Assembly (NCBI RefSeq): GCF_022844445.1
Contig: NZ_JALHLS010000019.1
Span: 1-49,312, forward strand
Reading direction: 5' to 3'
DNA length: 49,312 nt
From: Hyphomonas sp.
GTDB lineage: Bacteria > Pseudomonadota > Alphaproteobacteria > Caulobacterales > Hyphomonadaceae
Positions 7,908 through 18,244 of this stretch are shown piece after piece. The translations under genes and the position numbers were made by a program. The notes below the pieces were generated by a model that saw only the letters and a list, made by a program, of their open reading frames with translations, had not been told where the DNA came from and did not search any database. Each line of letters starts with the position of its first letter. The first letter of the stretch is position 1.

Positions 7908-8870
7908 ATGGACATTATCGTCGCAGCATTTGTGCTGATCTTCATCGTCGGCATTATCGGCCTGTTCGGGGCGCTCAAGTTCGTCCCGCAGGGCTACAAC
8001 TGGACCATCGAGCGTTTCGGCCGCTACACGAAAACCCTGTCGCCGGGCCCCCACGTCATCAACCCGTTCTTCGACCGCGTCGGGCGCAAGATGAACATGA
8101 TGGAGACCGTGCTGGACGTGCCCCAGCAGGAAGTGATCACGCGCGACAACGCGATGGTCTCCTGCGATGCCATCGTCTTTATCCAGGTCGTCGATGCGGT
8201 CCAGGCCGCCTATGAGGTCAACAACCTCGTCAGCGCCATCACCAACCTCTCTATGACCAACATCCGCACCGTCGTCGGCTCGATGGACCTCGACCAGGTC
8301 CTGTCGAACCGCGACGAGATCAACGCGCGCCTCCTCGGAACGATCGACGCCGCAACGCTCCCCTGGGGCGTGAAGGTCACGCGCATCGAGATCAAGGACC
8401 TTACCCCGCCGGCGGACATTACCGAAGCAATGGCCCGCCAGATGAAGGCCGAGCGCCTCAAGCGCGCCGAAATCCTCACGGCCGAAGGCGAGAAGCAGTC
8501 CGCCATCCTCAAGGCAGAAGGCATGAAGCAGGCGCAGATCCTGCAGGCCGAAGGCCGCAAGGAAGCCGCCTTTCGCGACGCTGAAGCGCGTGAGCGCGAA
8601 GCCGAAGCCGAAGCGAAGGCCACCGCCATGGTGTCCGAAGCCATCGCACGCGGCGACGTCAACGCCATCAACTACTTCCTTGGCCAGGCCTATGTCGCAG
8701 CGTTCGAGAAACTCGCTACCTCGCCGCAGCAGCGCACGGTAATCATCCCGGCGGAATTCTCCTCTATCCTCGGCACGATCGAAGGCATCCGTGGACTGAC
8801 GGATTCCGCCAAGGTGGCAAACAATACGCCGCGCCCGCCCGGCGGCGCGGTTCCGCCGACCCGCACCTGA
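7908..8870 (+). CDS. SPFH/stomatin-like membrane protein (QmcA-like)
   Basis: A 320-residue membrane-anchored scaffold of the SPFH (stomatin/prohibitin/flotillin/HflK) family, associated with membrane microdomains and membrane-protein quality control. It has one N-terminal helix (about 2-24), then [20 protein letters not shown] and [15 protein letters not shown], the stomatin signature, and [17 protein letters not shown] sequence ([17 protein letters not shown] here). Residues about 175-250 form a long Glu/Ala/Lys-rich coiled coil of alternating AEG repeats. GGAGGG precedes ATG 7908. It is followed by an NfeD protein; SPFH and NfeD genes are known partners. Confidence 0.93.
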   Translation: MDIIVAAFVLIFIVGIIGLFGALKFVPQGYNWTIERFGRYTKTLSPGPHVINPFFDRVGRKMNMMETVLDVPQQEVITRDNAMVSCDAIVFIQVVDAVQAAYEVNNLVSAITNLSMTNIRTVVGSMDLDQVLSNRDEINARLLGTIDAATLPWGVKVTRIEIKDLTPPADITEAMARQMKAERLKRAEILTAEGEKQSAILKAEGMKQAQILQAEGRKEAAFRDAEAREREAEAEAKATAMVSEAIARGDVNAINYFLGQAYVAAFEKLATSPQQRTVIIPAEFSSILGTIEGIRGLTDSAKVANNTPRPPGGAVPPTRT

Positions 8871-8903
8871 TCCACCCACTGCCTGCAGAAGAGGGCACTT
8901 CCC

Positions 8904-9371
8904 ATGGAACAACTGCTTACTCAGATCACCTGGTGGCACTGGCTGGTGCTGGCGCTGATCCTGTTCGGTATCGAGATGCTCACCGGCACGTTCGATCTGC
9001 TGATGGCCTCCATCGCAGCGGCGCTGACGGCGGGCTTTGCGGCGTTCGCGCCGGAAAGCGCCACTGCCTGGCATGTGCAGGTGCTTGTCTTCACCGTTGC
9101 CTCTGTTGCGCTGATCCTCGCCAGCCGCCTGCTGTTTCCCGGCATGCGAAAGGCTTCGCCCGAACATCCAACGCTGAACAAGCGCATGGCCAGCCTCGTC
9201 GGCCAGCGCGGCGAGGTTACGCGTGACCTTTCCGGCGGGCAGGGGCAGGTGAAGATCGGGGATACGGTCTGGGGCGCCGAAGCCGCGGACGGTGAAGGCC
9301 CTCTGGTCATCGGCAATGCCGTGATCGTGGACTCTACGCGCGGGATCATGGCGGTGGTGCGCAAGGCCTGA
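8904..9371 (+). CDS. NfeD family membrane protein
   Basis: A 155-residue protein with two to three N-terminal transmembrane helices (about 10-75) and a C-terminal OB-fold-like NfeD domain (about 90-153; LVGQRGEVTRDLSGGQGQVK and DTVWGAEAADGE are typical). It is the short form, without the ClpP-like serine protease. NfeD proteins act with SPFH proteins, and the direct SPFH-NfeD order here, 33 bases apart, supports a joint membrane scaffold. It meets pth tail to tail. Confidence 0.92.
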   Translation: MEQLLTQITWWHWLVLALILFGIEMLTGTFDLLMASIAAALTAGFAAFAPESATAWHVQVLVFTVASVALILASRLLFPGMRKASPEHPTLNKRMASLVGQRGEVTRDLSGGQGQVKIGDTVWGAEAADGEGPLVIGNAVIVDSTRGIMAVVRKA

Positions 9372-9378
9372 GCGGCGC

Positions 9379-10002
9379 CTACTCCGTACCCGGACGGCCG
9401 GCCTGTTTCGGGTCGTGCTTCGGGGCCGGGGCGAGGCGCATCACTTCGGTCTGGAAGCGCTCGTCATCGCCCGCCAGCAGGAAGGGCAGAGCCTTGCAGA
9501 TCGCGTCGCTCAGCGGCACGAACCAGTCCAGATCCGCCTTGGAGAAGTCGGAAAGAACGTAAGGCATCACCATAGACTTGTCGCCCGGATGGCCAACGCC
9601 GACGCGGATGCGGCGGAAGTCCCCGGTCAGATGCGCCATGGCTGAGCGGATGCCGTTATTGCCCGAGTGCCCGCCGCCGCGCTTCACGCGCACACGGCCC
9701 GGCGCCAGGTCGATTTCGTCGTGCAATACGGTCACGGCCTGGCCGTCCACCTTGTAAAACGTGCAGGCCTTGGACATCGCCCGGCCGGACTCATTGTAGT
9801 AGGTCTGCGGCTTCATCAGCAGAACCTTCACGCGTCCGTTCGGTGTATCGACCGCGCCTTCAGACACATCGGACTCGAACTTTGCGCGCCACGGCCCGAA
9901 GCCGTGGACGTTATGAATCCGGTCGAGCAGCAGGAAGCCCGCATTGTGCCGGTTCTTCGCGTATTTCGCGCCCGGGTTTCCCTGTCCGGCAAGGATCAGC
10001 AT
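9379..10002 (-). CDS. pth: Peptidyl-tRNA hydrolase
   Basis: Releases tRNA from peptidyl-tRNAs that fall off the ribosome. The 207-residue protein has the standard catalytic set: N9 in AGQGNPGAKY, H19 in KNRHNAGF, D95 in LHDEIDLAPG, and the substrate-binding KPQTYYNESG and RGGGHSGNNGIRS motifs. The C-terminal tail beyond about residue 185 is polar and variable. It is downstream of rplY on the minus strand, a conserved pairing, with a hairpin at 10042-10070 between the two. Confidence 0.97.
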   Translation of the reverse strand: MLILAGQGNPGAKYAKNRHNAGFLLLDRIHNVHGFGPWRAKFESDVSEGAVDTPNGRVKVLLMKPQTYYNESGRAMSKACTFYKVDGQAVTVLHDEIDLAPGRVRVKRGGGHSGNNGIRSAMAHLTGDFRRIRVGVGHPGDKSMVMPYVLSDFSKADLDWFVPLSDAICKALPFLLAGDDERFQTEVMRLAPAPKHDPKQAGRPGTE

Positions 10003-10041
10003 GGCTCGCCTGTCCGTCGTTCATCCGCCCCCGGAATCAAA

Positions 10042-10070
10042 GAGGCCGCCCGCTTGTGACGGGCGGCCTC
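10042..10070 (-). terminator. Strong hairpin between rplY and pth
   Basis: A perfect 11-base stem (10042-10052 with 10060-10070) and 7-base loop. Read on the minus strand, it is followed by TTTGATT, so it can act as a partial terminator or an RNA-processing site after rplY. The plus strand has no T-run after it. It may set a lower level of pth relative to rplY. Confidence 0.6.
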
Positions 10071-10087
10071 CAGATTGTCCAGAAGGA

Positions 10088-10810
10088 TCACTTCTTGCCG
10101 GCAGGCTTCGCCGGAGCGGCGCCTTTGGCGGGGGCAGCGCCCTTCGCCGGGGCAGCAGCAGCGCCTGCGGCCGGGGCTTTCGCCTTGGCGGCCGGCACAG
10201 CGTCGGCCGAAGCCACTGCTGCGGGCTCTTCTTCAGCCTTGCCGCCGCGGCCGGCGATCGTGGCGATCGTGAAGTCGCGGTCGGTGATGGCCGGGGTCGC
10301 GTTGCTCGGAAGCTTGATGTCCGAAATCTTGACGTTATCGCCGACTTCGAGCGCCGAGATGTCGGCTTCGAGGTATTCGGGGATCTTGGCAGCCGGCACG
10401 TTCAGTTCGACCGAGTGGCGAACGACGTTCAGCGTACCGCCTTTTTTCAGGCCGGGGCTGGCTTCCTGGCCTTTGAAGTGGACCGGAACCTCGACCTTGA
10501 TGATCTGGTCAGGCTCGACGCGGCGCAGGTCAACGTGCCAGGGCTGGTCGGAAACCGGGTGCATCTGGATGCCCTGAGGGATGACCAGCTGCTTCTCGCC
10601 TTTGTGGATCAGGGTGGCGGTCGTGTTCAGGAACTGGCCTGTTTCGATCGCCTTGATCACTTCGGCTTTCTTGAGGTTGATGGCGACGGGGGCGAGGTCG
10701 CCGCCGTAGAGCACGCCGGGCACGAAGCCGAGGCGGCGAGCCTCACGGGCGCCACCGGTGCCCACGCGCTCACGCACGTCGACATTGAACGAAATCTTGT
10801 GTTTGGACAT
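10088..10810 (-). CDS. rplY: 50S ribosomal protein L25, long (CTC) form
   Basis: Binds 5S rRNA in the large ribosomal subunit. The 240-residue protein is the long form: an N-terminal L25 domain (about 1-95, with REARRLGFVPGVLYGGD) and a C-terminal TL5/CTC beta domain (about 100-190). The last 50 residues are a low-complexity Ala/Pro/Lys tail with repeats of AAPAKG, absent from short E. coli-type L25. AAAGGAAA lies just upstream of ATG 10810. A sigma70-type promoter and a leader hairpin precede it, and pth follows. Confidence 0.97.
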   Translation of the reverse strand: MSKHKISFNVDVRERVGTGGAREARRLGFVPGVLYGGDLAPVAINLKKAEVIKAIETGQFLNTTATLIHKGEKQLVIPQGIQMHPVSDQPWHVDLRRVEPDQIIKVEVPVHFKGQEASPGLKKGGTLNVVRHSVELNVPAAKIPEYLEADISALEVGDNVKISDIKLPSNATPAITDRDFTIATIAGRGGKAEEEPAAVASADAVPAAKAKAPAAGAAAAPAKGAAPAKGAAPAKPAGKK

Positions 10811-10878
10811 TTTGTTTCCTTTCGCCCTGGACCGTGCCTTCCGTAAGGTAAGGTCGGAACCTGACAGGTACGGCCTCG

Positions 10879-10902
10879 CGCCGCCCTTTCTGAACGGCGG
10901 CG
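10879..10902 (-). promoter_or_regulatory. Hairpin in the rplY leader
   Basis: CGCCGCC (10879-10885) pairs with GGCGGCG (10896-10902) across a 10-base loop. It lies within the predicted 5' leader between the promoter and the rplY start. It could be an attenuator or a protein-binding site, but nothing in the sequence proves a role. Confidence 0.4.
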
Positions 10903-10929
10903 TATAGGGGAAGGGCTCCGGGAAGGCAA
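10901..10929 (-). promoter_or_regulatory. Predicted sigma70 promoter of rplY-pth
   Basis: On the minus strand, TTGCCT (10924-10929) and TATACG (10901-10906) are separated by exactly 17 bases, about 90 bases before the rplY start. Both boxes are close to the vegetative consensus. Confidence 0.55.
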
Positions 10930-10952
10930 GCGGCGGCGGGCAGGGGCCTGGC

Positions 10953-12002
10953 CTAACCCCTAAACGCGTCCGCCGCCTCGCCCATCCAGCGCATCACCGC
11001 GTCCTTCTGCTCGAGCGGTGATTTGCCGTTTCGCACGAGGATCAGGTCCAGTTCCGGCACCATGACCGTGTACTGTCCCTCATAGCCGTTGGACGAGAAG
11101 CTGCCCGGCCCTGCCATGCCAAGCCACCAGTGGGCGCCGTAGCCATAGGTCTCGGTGGGCGGCACCGGCGTCGGCGTGCGGGCATAGTCTACCCAGCCTT
11201 CCGGCAGGATGCGCCGCCCGTCCCATACGCCGCCGCGCAGGTAGAGCAGGCCGAAGCGCGCAAAGTCCCGCTCGGTGCAGAAACAGAAGGACGAGCCGAT
11301 GAACGTGCCCGCCTTGTCGAACTTCGGGTCGGCAGAGGTCATGCCGATCGGCCCGAACAGTTCGCGGAACATGAAGTCGCGGAAGCCGTCTCCGCTCTGG
11401 CCCAGCGCCCGCGCGGCAATGCGCGCAATGATGTTGGTCGTCCCGCTCGCATAGCTCCAGGCCGTGCCGGGCGGATGGATCAGCGGGAAGTTCGCGGCAA
11501 AGCCCCCCACGTCTTCCTTGCCGGACCCGAACAGCATCTCGATCACGTCGGAGACGCCGGCGTCCACATAGTCCTCGGCAAACTTGAGGCCGCTCGACAT
11601 TCGCAACAACTGATCCAGCGTGATGGCGCGCCGCGGATCATCTGCGCCCTGCCAGTCGGGCACATCAGCCGGCGCGTGGATGTCCAGCTTCCCCTCGCGG
11701 ACCAGAATGCCGATCAGCGCCTGCGTCATGCTCTTGGCCTGCGACCAGGAATGATGCGTGCTGCTCCGGTCAAAGCCCGTCCAGTATCGTTCCGCAACGA
11801 TCCGCCCACCGTGCACCGCAAGGAAGGCATGCGTCTCGCCGAGGCTCGCCGGCGCCGGATCGCTGAAGGCCAGATCCAGCAGGGGCTGAAGCTTCGCGGC
11901 GACCTTGCTGTCCAGCTTTGCTTCCGGCCATTCCCGGGTCGGCCAGGGCACGCCGGCCGGCTGCGCAGGCAGGGTTGGCAGCAAGGTCCTCGCACCGCTC
12001 AC
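10953..12002 (-). CDS. Serine hydrolase of the class C beta-lactamase family
   Basis: A 349-residue enzyme of the beta-lactamase/EstB/NylB fold, which includes esterases, peptidases and amide hydrolases. The catalytic SxxK is S87-Q-A-K90 in HHSWSQAKSMTQAL, and the second motif is YAS in PGTAWSYASGTTNI. DDPRRAITLDQLLRMSSGL is the characteristic stretch between them. There is no clear signal peptide, so it may be cytoplasmic. The GTG at 12002 is chosen because it overlaps the upstream stop (GTGA); the longer frame to 12149 is a shadow of the amidohydrolase. Its substrate is unknown, but pairing with an amidohydrolase suggests degradation of a small amide or ester. Confidence 0.85.
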   Translation of the reverse strand: MSGARTLLPTLPAQPAGVPWPTREWPEAKLDSKVAAKLQPLLDLAFSDPAPASLGETHAFLAVHGGRIVAERYWTGFDRSSTHHSWSQAKSMTQALIGILVREGKLDIHAPADVPDWQGADDPRRAITLDQLLRMSSGLKFAEDYVDAGVSDVIEMLFGSGKEDVGGFAANFPLIHPPGTAWSYASGTTNIIARIAARALGQSGDGFRDFMFRELFGPIGMTSADPKFDKAGTFIGSSFCFCTERDFARFGLLYLRGGVWDGRRILPEGWVDYARTPTPVPPTETYGYGAHWWLGMAGPGSFSSNGYEGQYTVMVPELDLILVRNGKSPLEQKDAVMRWMGEAADAFRG

Positions 12003-12991
12003 AGCTTGTATACCTTCCGCGCTGTGCCGCTGAAGAGTGCCGTCTGCGCCGGCTCGGGATAATCCCTGGCGATCTTCTTCAGGCCGTTCCACAGCGTGCG
12101 GTAACTGATCGACAGCCGGTCGACCGGGAAATTGCTCTCGAACATGCACCGGTCCGGACCGAACACGTTGATCGCATGGTCATACCAGGCCATCTGCGCC
12201 GAGACGAATTCATCCGAGGTCGGAGGTTTCTCCCGTTTGTCCCAGCCATAGCCGTTGTCCGGCATCGCCATGCCGCCGAGCTTCATGTAGACGTTCGGGC
12301 AGGCGGCCACGGCGGCAATATCGTCCTTCCATTTCGCGAAAATTTCCTCGCGCCGGCCTTCATAGGGGCCCACGCCCAGCGGCGTCCCGAAATGGTCGAG
12401 GATCATCACCGTGCCGGGCACGGCGCGGGCGAGCGCAGCATAGTCCGGAATCTGGTGGTGGTAGATCCAGGTGTCGAAGGTCAGTCCCCGATCACCCAGC
12501 CGCGCCACCCCGCGCCGGAAGGCCGGGTCCTCGAACAGGCCCTTCGGCGCACGGCCCGGAATGCGCAGCTCCGCGCCGCTTTCGTCGCGCGATCCTGCAT
12601 GGCGTATCCCGCGGAACCGGCCTTTCGCCGCTGCCACATGCGCGTCCAGCACGCTGTCCAGTTCGGCGAGGCGCAGGTCCGCATGCCCCACGATGCCGGC
12701 AATCTGCGCCTTCTTTGGCTCGGCCGCCGCGCGCTCCGCCACCGAGACCACATACTCGGTCTCGCCCACCGGCTTCATGTGCTCCGGCCCGTCCGTGCGG
12801 TAGGTCGATCCGCACTCCATGAACACGGTCTGCACCACATTGTGCCCGTCCTGCGTGTCGGACCACAGCTCGGCGAGGTCATAGGTCAGTGGCGGCTTCG
12901 GCCACAGATGGTGGTGCGGATCGACAATTTCCCGGCCGGGATCGATCACATCCTCACGAGCCTGTTTCAGCCATTCGTCATTGTTGAACAT
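11999..12991 (-). CDS. Amidohydrolase family (PF04909-type) metal-dependent hydrolase
   Basis: A 330-residue TIM-barrel hydrolase. EIVDPHHHLWP near residue 30 is the N-terminal metal-binding motif (HxH), MILDHFGTPLG in the middle supplies another histidine, and FESNFPVDRLSISYRTLWNG near the end is typical of lactonase-like amidohydrolase_2 proteins. ATG 12991 has GGGAGGA seven bases upstream; the in-frame ATG at 13024 lacks this. It is the first gene of a two-gene operon coupled to a serine hydrolase by GTGA overlap. Candidate substrates are sugar lactones or aromatic ring-cleavage lactones; the sequence does not decide. Confidence 0.85.
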   Translation of the reverse strand: MFNNDEWLKQAREDVIDPGREIVDPHHHLWPKPPLTYDLAELWSDTQDGHNVVQTVFMECGSTYRTDGPEHMKPVGETEYVVSVAERAAAEPKKAQIAGIVGHADLRLAELDSVLDAHVAAAKGRFRGIRHAGSRDESGAELRIPGRAPKGLFEDPAFRRGVARLGDRGLTFDTWIYHHQIPDYAALARAVPGTVMILDHFGTPLGVGPYEGRREEIFAKWKDDIAAVAACPNVYMKLGGMAMPDNGYGWDKREKPPTSDEFVSAQMAWYDHAINVFGPDRCMFESNFPVDRLSISYRTLWNGLKKIARDYPEPAQTALFSGTARKVYKL

Positions 12992-13115
12992 AGGCTGTCC
13001 TCCCTTTTCTTCTGTTGTGGGCATTCAGAACGTCCTCCTTGCGCCAAGTAAAGGCTTGATCGTGCGGGCGGAGTGCTGCCACATCCCGGACATACAGAGT
13101 CCGGGGAGGGACCAG

Positions 13116-13382
13116 ATGGCCGACGCGCCCGAATCGCCAGACCGAAAGGGCTATTGGCCCGAAGTCATCCGCCTGACGCTCACCCTGCTGGCGATCTGGT
13201 TCCTCGTCTCCTTCGGGGCCGGCATCCTGCTGCGCGAGTTCCTGGACCAGTTCCATATCGGCGGCGCCCCGCTCGGCTTCTGGTTCGCGCAGAACGGCTC
13301 GATCTACGTCTTCGTCGCGCTGATCTTCTACTACTGCGCCGCGATGAACCGCCTCGAGAAGAAATACCGGATCGAGGGCTGA
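13116..13382 (+). CDS. DUF4212 small subunit of a sodium/solute symporter
   Basis: An 88-residue protein with two transmembrane helices (about 20-40 and 55-75), ending NRLEKKYRIEG. DUF4212 proteins are small partners of VC_2705-type sodium:solute symporters and nearly always lie directly upstream of them, as here (the large subunit starts three bases after this stop). GGGGAGGG precedes ATG 13116. The gene diverges from the amidohydrolase operon. Confidence 0.9.
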   Translation: MADAPESPDRKGYWPEVIRLTLTLLAIWFLVSFGAGILLREFLDQFHIGGAPLGFWFAQNGSIYVFVALIFYYCAAMNRLEKKYRIEG

Positions 13383-13385
13383 GAC

Positions 13386-15164
13386 ATGGATTGGACACTG
13401 ATCTGGGTCTTAGGCACCTTCGGCCTCTATATCGGCATCGCCCTCTGGGCCCGTGCGGGCTCCACCAATGACTTCTACGTTGCCGGTCACGGCGTCCACC
13501 CGGTCGTCAACGGCATGGCAACCGCCGCCGACTGGATGAGCGCGGCCTCCTTCCTCTCGATGGCCGGCCTGATCGCCGGCATGGGCTATGGCGGCTCGGT
13601 CTACCTGATGGGCTGGACGGGCGGCTACGTGTTGCTCGCGCTGCTGCTGGCCCCGTTCCTGCGCGAGTTCGGCAAGTTCACCGTGCCGGACTTTGTCGGC
13701 GACCGGTACTATTCCAACACCGCGCGCCTCGTCGCCGTCGTCTGCGCGCTGTTCGTCTCCTTCACCTACATCGCGGGCCAGATGTCCGGCGTCGGCATCG
13801 CCTTCTCGCGCTTCCTCGGCGTCGACTTCAACACCGGCATCTTCTTCGGCATGGCCATCGTCTTCGTCTATGCCGTGCTGGGCGGCATGAAGGGCGTCAC
13901 CTACACTCAGGTCGCCCAGTATGTGGTACTCATCTTCGCCTATACGGTGCCCGCCATCTTCATTTCGCTGATGATCACGGACAATCCGATCCCCCAGCTG
14001 GGCTTCATCGGCAACATCAAGGGTGAAGACATCTCGATGCTCCAGAAGCTCGACGAGACCGTGAAAGGCCTCGGCTTCGAGAGCTACCTGGCATCAACGA
14101 AGACCAGTTTCGACATCTTCTGCATCACCGCCGCGCTGATGTTCGGCACCGCCGGCCTGCCGCATGTAATCATCCGCTTCTTCACTGTGCCGAATGCCGC
14201 TGACGCGCGCCTGTCGGCCGGCTGGGCGCTGGTCTTCATAGCGATCCTGTACACCGTCGCGCCCGCTGTCGGCGCCTTCGCGCGCCACAACATCATCGAG
14301 TCCGTCAACGAGACGACCTACGTTCCGGCGGCGGACTATGCCGCCGGCAGCCAGCGCGTCAGCGAAGCGGGCGAGTCGCCGAGCCCCGCCTGGTTCGCCA
14401 ACTGGGAAAGCACCGGCCTTGTCGCCTTCGACGACAAGAACGGCGACGGCCAGATGCAGATCCGCGGGCCCGCAGCGCCGGACGGCCTCGAGAACGAGGT
14501 CACGATCAACAACGACATCTACGTGCTCGCCAATCCCGAGATCGCGCAGCTGCCGGAATGGGTCATCGGCCTCGTGGTCGCGGGCGGCCTTGCCGCCGCG
14601 CTGTCGACGGCCGCTGGCCTGCTCATGGTCATCTCCTCCGCCATCAGCCACGATCTCTGCCGCCGCACCTTCTTCAAGAACATGAGCGACAAGACCGAAC
14701 TGCGCGTTGCCCGCGTCGCGGCGGCCGGCGCGGTCATCGCGGCCGGCTTCATGGGCATCTACTCGGCCGACCTCGCCTTCGTCGCACAGGTCGTTGCCTT
14801 CGCCTTTGGCCTAGCGGCAGCGTCGCTCTTCCCGGTCATCCTGCTCGGCATCTTCTGGAAGCGCATGAACCGGGAAGGCGCCATCGCCTCGATGCTTACC
14901 GGCCTTATCCCCACCTTCGCCTATATCTGGCACTTCAAGCTTGGCGCGGGCAAAACGGCCACGCCTGACCAGTGGTTCCTCGGCGTCTCGCCGGAAGGCA
15001 TCGGGTTCGTCGTAATGATCCTTTCCATGGCGGTCGGCATCGCGGTTTCCCTTGCGACAAAGCCGCCCCCGCAGGACATCCAGGATCTGGTCGAGGACAT
15101 CCGGATTCCAGGCAAGCGCCGTTCCCATGGCATTGCGGACTCGGGCATGGCGCCGGTAGACTAG
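13386..15164 (+). CDS. Sodium:solute symporter, VC_2705 subfamily (probable acetate permease)
   Basis: A 592-residue inner-membrane symporter of the SSS family with about 12-13 helices. Conserved parts are FYVAGHGVHPVVNGMATAAD near the N-terminus, SAASFLSMAGLIAGMGYGG, and LPHVIIRFFTVP. It resembles ActP but carries a soluble insert (about residues 305-390) containing DDKNGDGQMQI near residue 348, an EF-hand-like DxNxDG loop. The DUF4212 subunit lies just upstream and acs begins 45 bases downstream, so acetate or another short monocarboxylate is the likely substrate. That substrate is inferred from context. Confidence 0.9.
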   Translation: MDWTLIWVLGTFGLYIGIALWARAGSTNDFYVAGHGVHPVVNGMATAADWMSAASFLSMAGLIAGMGYGGSVYLMGWTGGYVLLALLLAPFLREFGKFTVPDFVGDRYYSNTARLVAVVCALFVSFTYIAGQMSGVGIAFSRFLGVDFNTGIFFGMAIVFVYAVLGGMKGVTYTQVAQYVVLIFAYTVPAIFISLMITDNPIPQLGFIGNIKGEDISMLQKLDETVKGLGFESYLASTKTSFDIFCITAALMFGTAGLPHVIIRFFTVPNAADARLSAGWALVFIAILYTVAPAVGAFARHNIIESVNETTYVPAADYAAGSQRVSEAGESPSPAWFANWESTGLVAFDDKNGDGQMQIRGPAAPDGLENEVTINNDIYVLANPEIAQLPEWVIGLVVAGGLAAALSTAAGLLMVISSAISHDLCRRTFFKNMSDKTELRVARVAAAGAVIAAGFMGIYSADLAFVAQVVAFAFGLAAASLFPVILLGIFWKRMNREGAIASMLTGLIPTFAYIWHFKLGAGKTATPDQWFLGVSPEGIGFVVMILSMAVGIAVSLATKPPPQDIQDLVEDIRIPGKRRSHGIADSGMAPVD

Positions 15165-15209
15165 GGGCAGACCCCCGAAACGCCCCAAGCGGAAGCGCGA
15201 ACCCACCCC

Positions 15210-17156
<1,947 letters not shown>

Positions 17157-17263
17157 TCGGCAAGGCTTTTGCAGCCCGGTTCGGGCAAATCCGGACGGCT
17201 TGGTAAAAGCTTTGTTATCGCTATTTCTGGCATAAGGGGCGCCAGATCTGCCCCGGGGAGAAC

Positions 17264-18244
17264 ATGAGCGCGCCGACGGTGTCCATCGTCATGCCGGCCT
17301 GGAAAGCCGAAGCCTTCATCGCGCATGCGGTGGAGAGCGTGCTGGCGCAGACGCTCACCGATTGGGAACTCATCGTCGTGGATGACTGCTCGCCGGACGC
17401 GACCGGCGCCGCTGCGCTCGCGGCGGCCAAGGGCGATCCGCGCGTGCGCGTTGTCCGCGCGCCGGAAAATGGCGGCGTCGCCCGCGCCCGTAATCTGGGC
17501 ATGCAGCATGCCACCGGCACCTGGATCGCCGTGCTCGATTCCGACGACGCGTACGAGCCAACCCGCCTCGAGGCGCTGGTCGCGGTCGCCGAGCGCGAAA
17601 AGCTGGACATCCTCACAGATGACATGATCCTCGTCCCGTTCGACACTATGTACACGGACGGACCAGCCTATCTCGGCGCGGGGTCTGCTGCCCTGATCCC
17701 GGTCGATCTGCCCGCCTGGCTGCGCGCCAACCATGTCGATAGCAATGCGCCGCTCTACGGCTACCTGAAACCGATCTTCCGCCGCGCCTTCATTGCCGCG
17801 CACAAGGCCGAATACATTGCGGACCTGCGTGTCGCCGAGGACTGCTGGTTCGTCGCCGACCTGCTTGCATATGGCGCGCGCCTCGCGGTCCATCCGCAGC
17901 CGCTCTATCGCTACGCCGTGCGTCCCGCCTCGCTGTCGCGTACGCGCAGCACGCAGAACGTCTATTCGCTGCAGCGCCCCGTCTACGATCCTTTCATCGC
18001 GCGCCACAGAGGCCGCCTCTCGCCGGCGGACCAACGCGCGCTGCGCGCACACGAAACAGCCCTTCGCGATGCCGAAGCGTACGAGGATTTCATCATCAAG
18101 GCGCGCCAGAAAAAATTTTCCGCCGCGCTCGGCGCGCTGGCGGCGCGTCCGCAGTCAGCGCGGTTCCTGTCGCGCCCCGTCGCGGCTCGCCTGAAACGCC
18201 TTGCCCAGAAATTCGGCTACAAGCCCGCCCTGCGCGTCGGCTAG
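17264..18244 (+). CDS. Family 2 glycosyltransferase
   Basis: A 326-residue GT-A fold enzyme. The N-terminal domain starts VSIVMPAWKAEAFIAHAVES, with ELIVVDDCSPDATG (nucleotide binding) and WIAVLDSDDAYEPTRLE carrying the DxD metal site. The middle and C-terminal parts suit the acceptor region, and no transmembrane helices are evident. Such enzymes add sugars to exopolysaccharide or lipopolysaccharide; donor and acceptor are unknown. GGGGAG precedes ATG 17264. Its stop codon shares the CTAG tetranucleotide with the stop of chvG on the other strand. Confidence 0.88.
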   Translation: MSAPTVSIVMPAWKAEAFIAHAVESVLAQTLTDWELIVVDDCSPDATGAAALAAAKGDPRVRVVRAPENGGVARARNLGMQHATGTWIAVLDSDDAYEPTRLEALVAVAEREKLDILTDDMILVPFDTMYTDGPAYLGAGSAALIPVDLPAWLRANHVDSNAPLYGYLKPIFRRAFIAAHKAEYIADLRVAEDCWFVADLLAYGARLAVHPQPLYRYAVRPASLSRTRSTQNVYSLQRPVYDPFIARHRGRLSPADQRALRAHETALRDAEAYEDFIIKARQKKFSAALGALAARPQSARFLSRPVAARLKRLAQKFGYKPALRVG

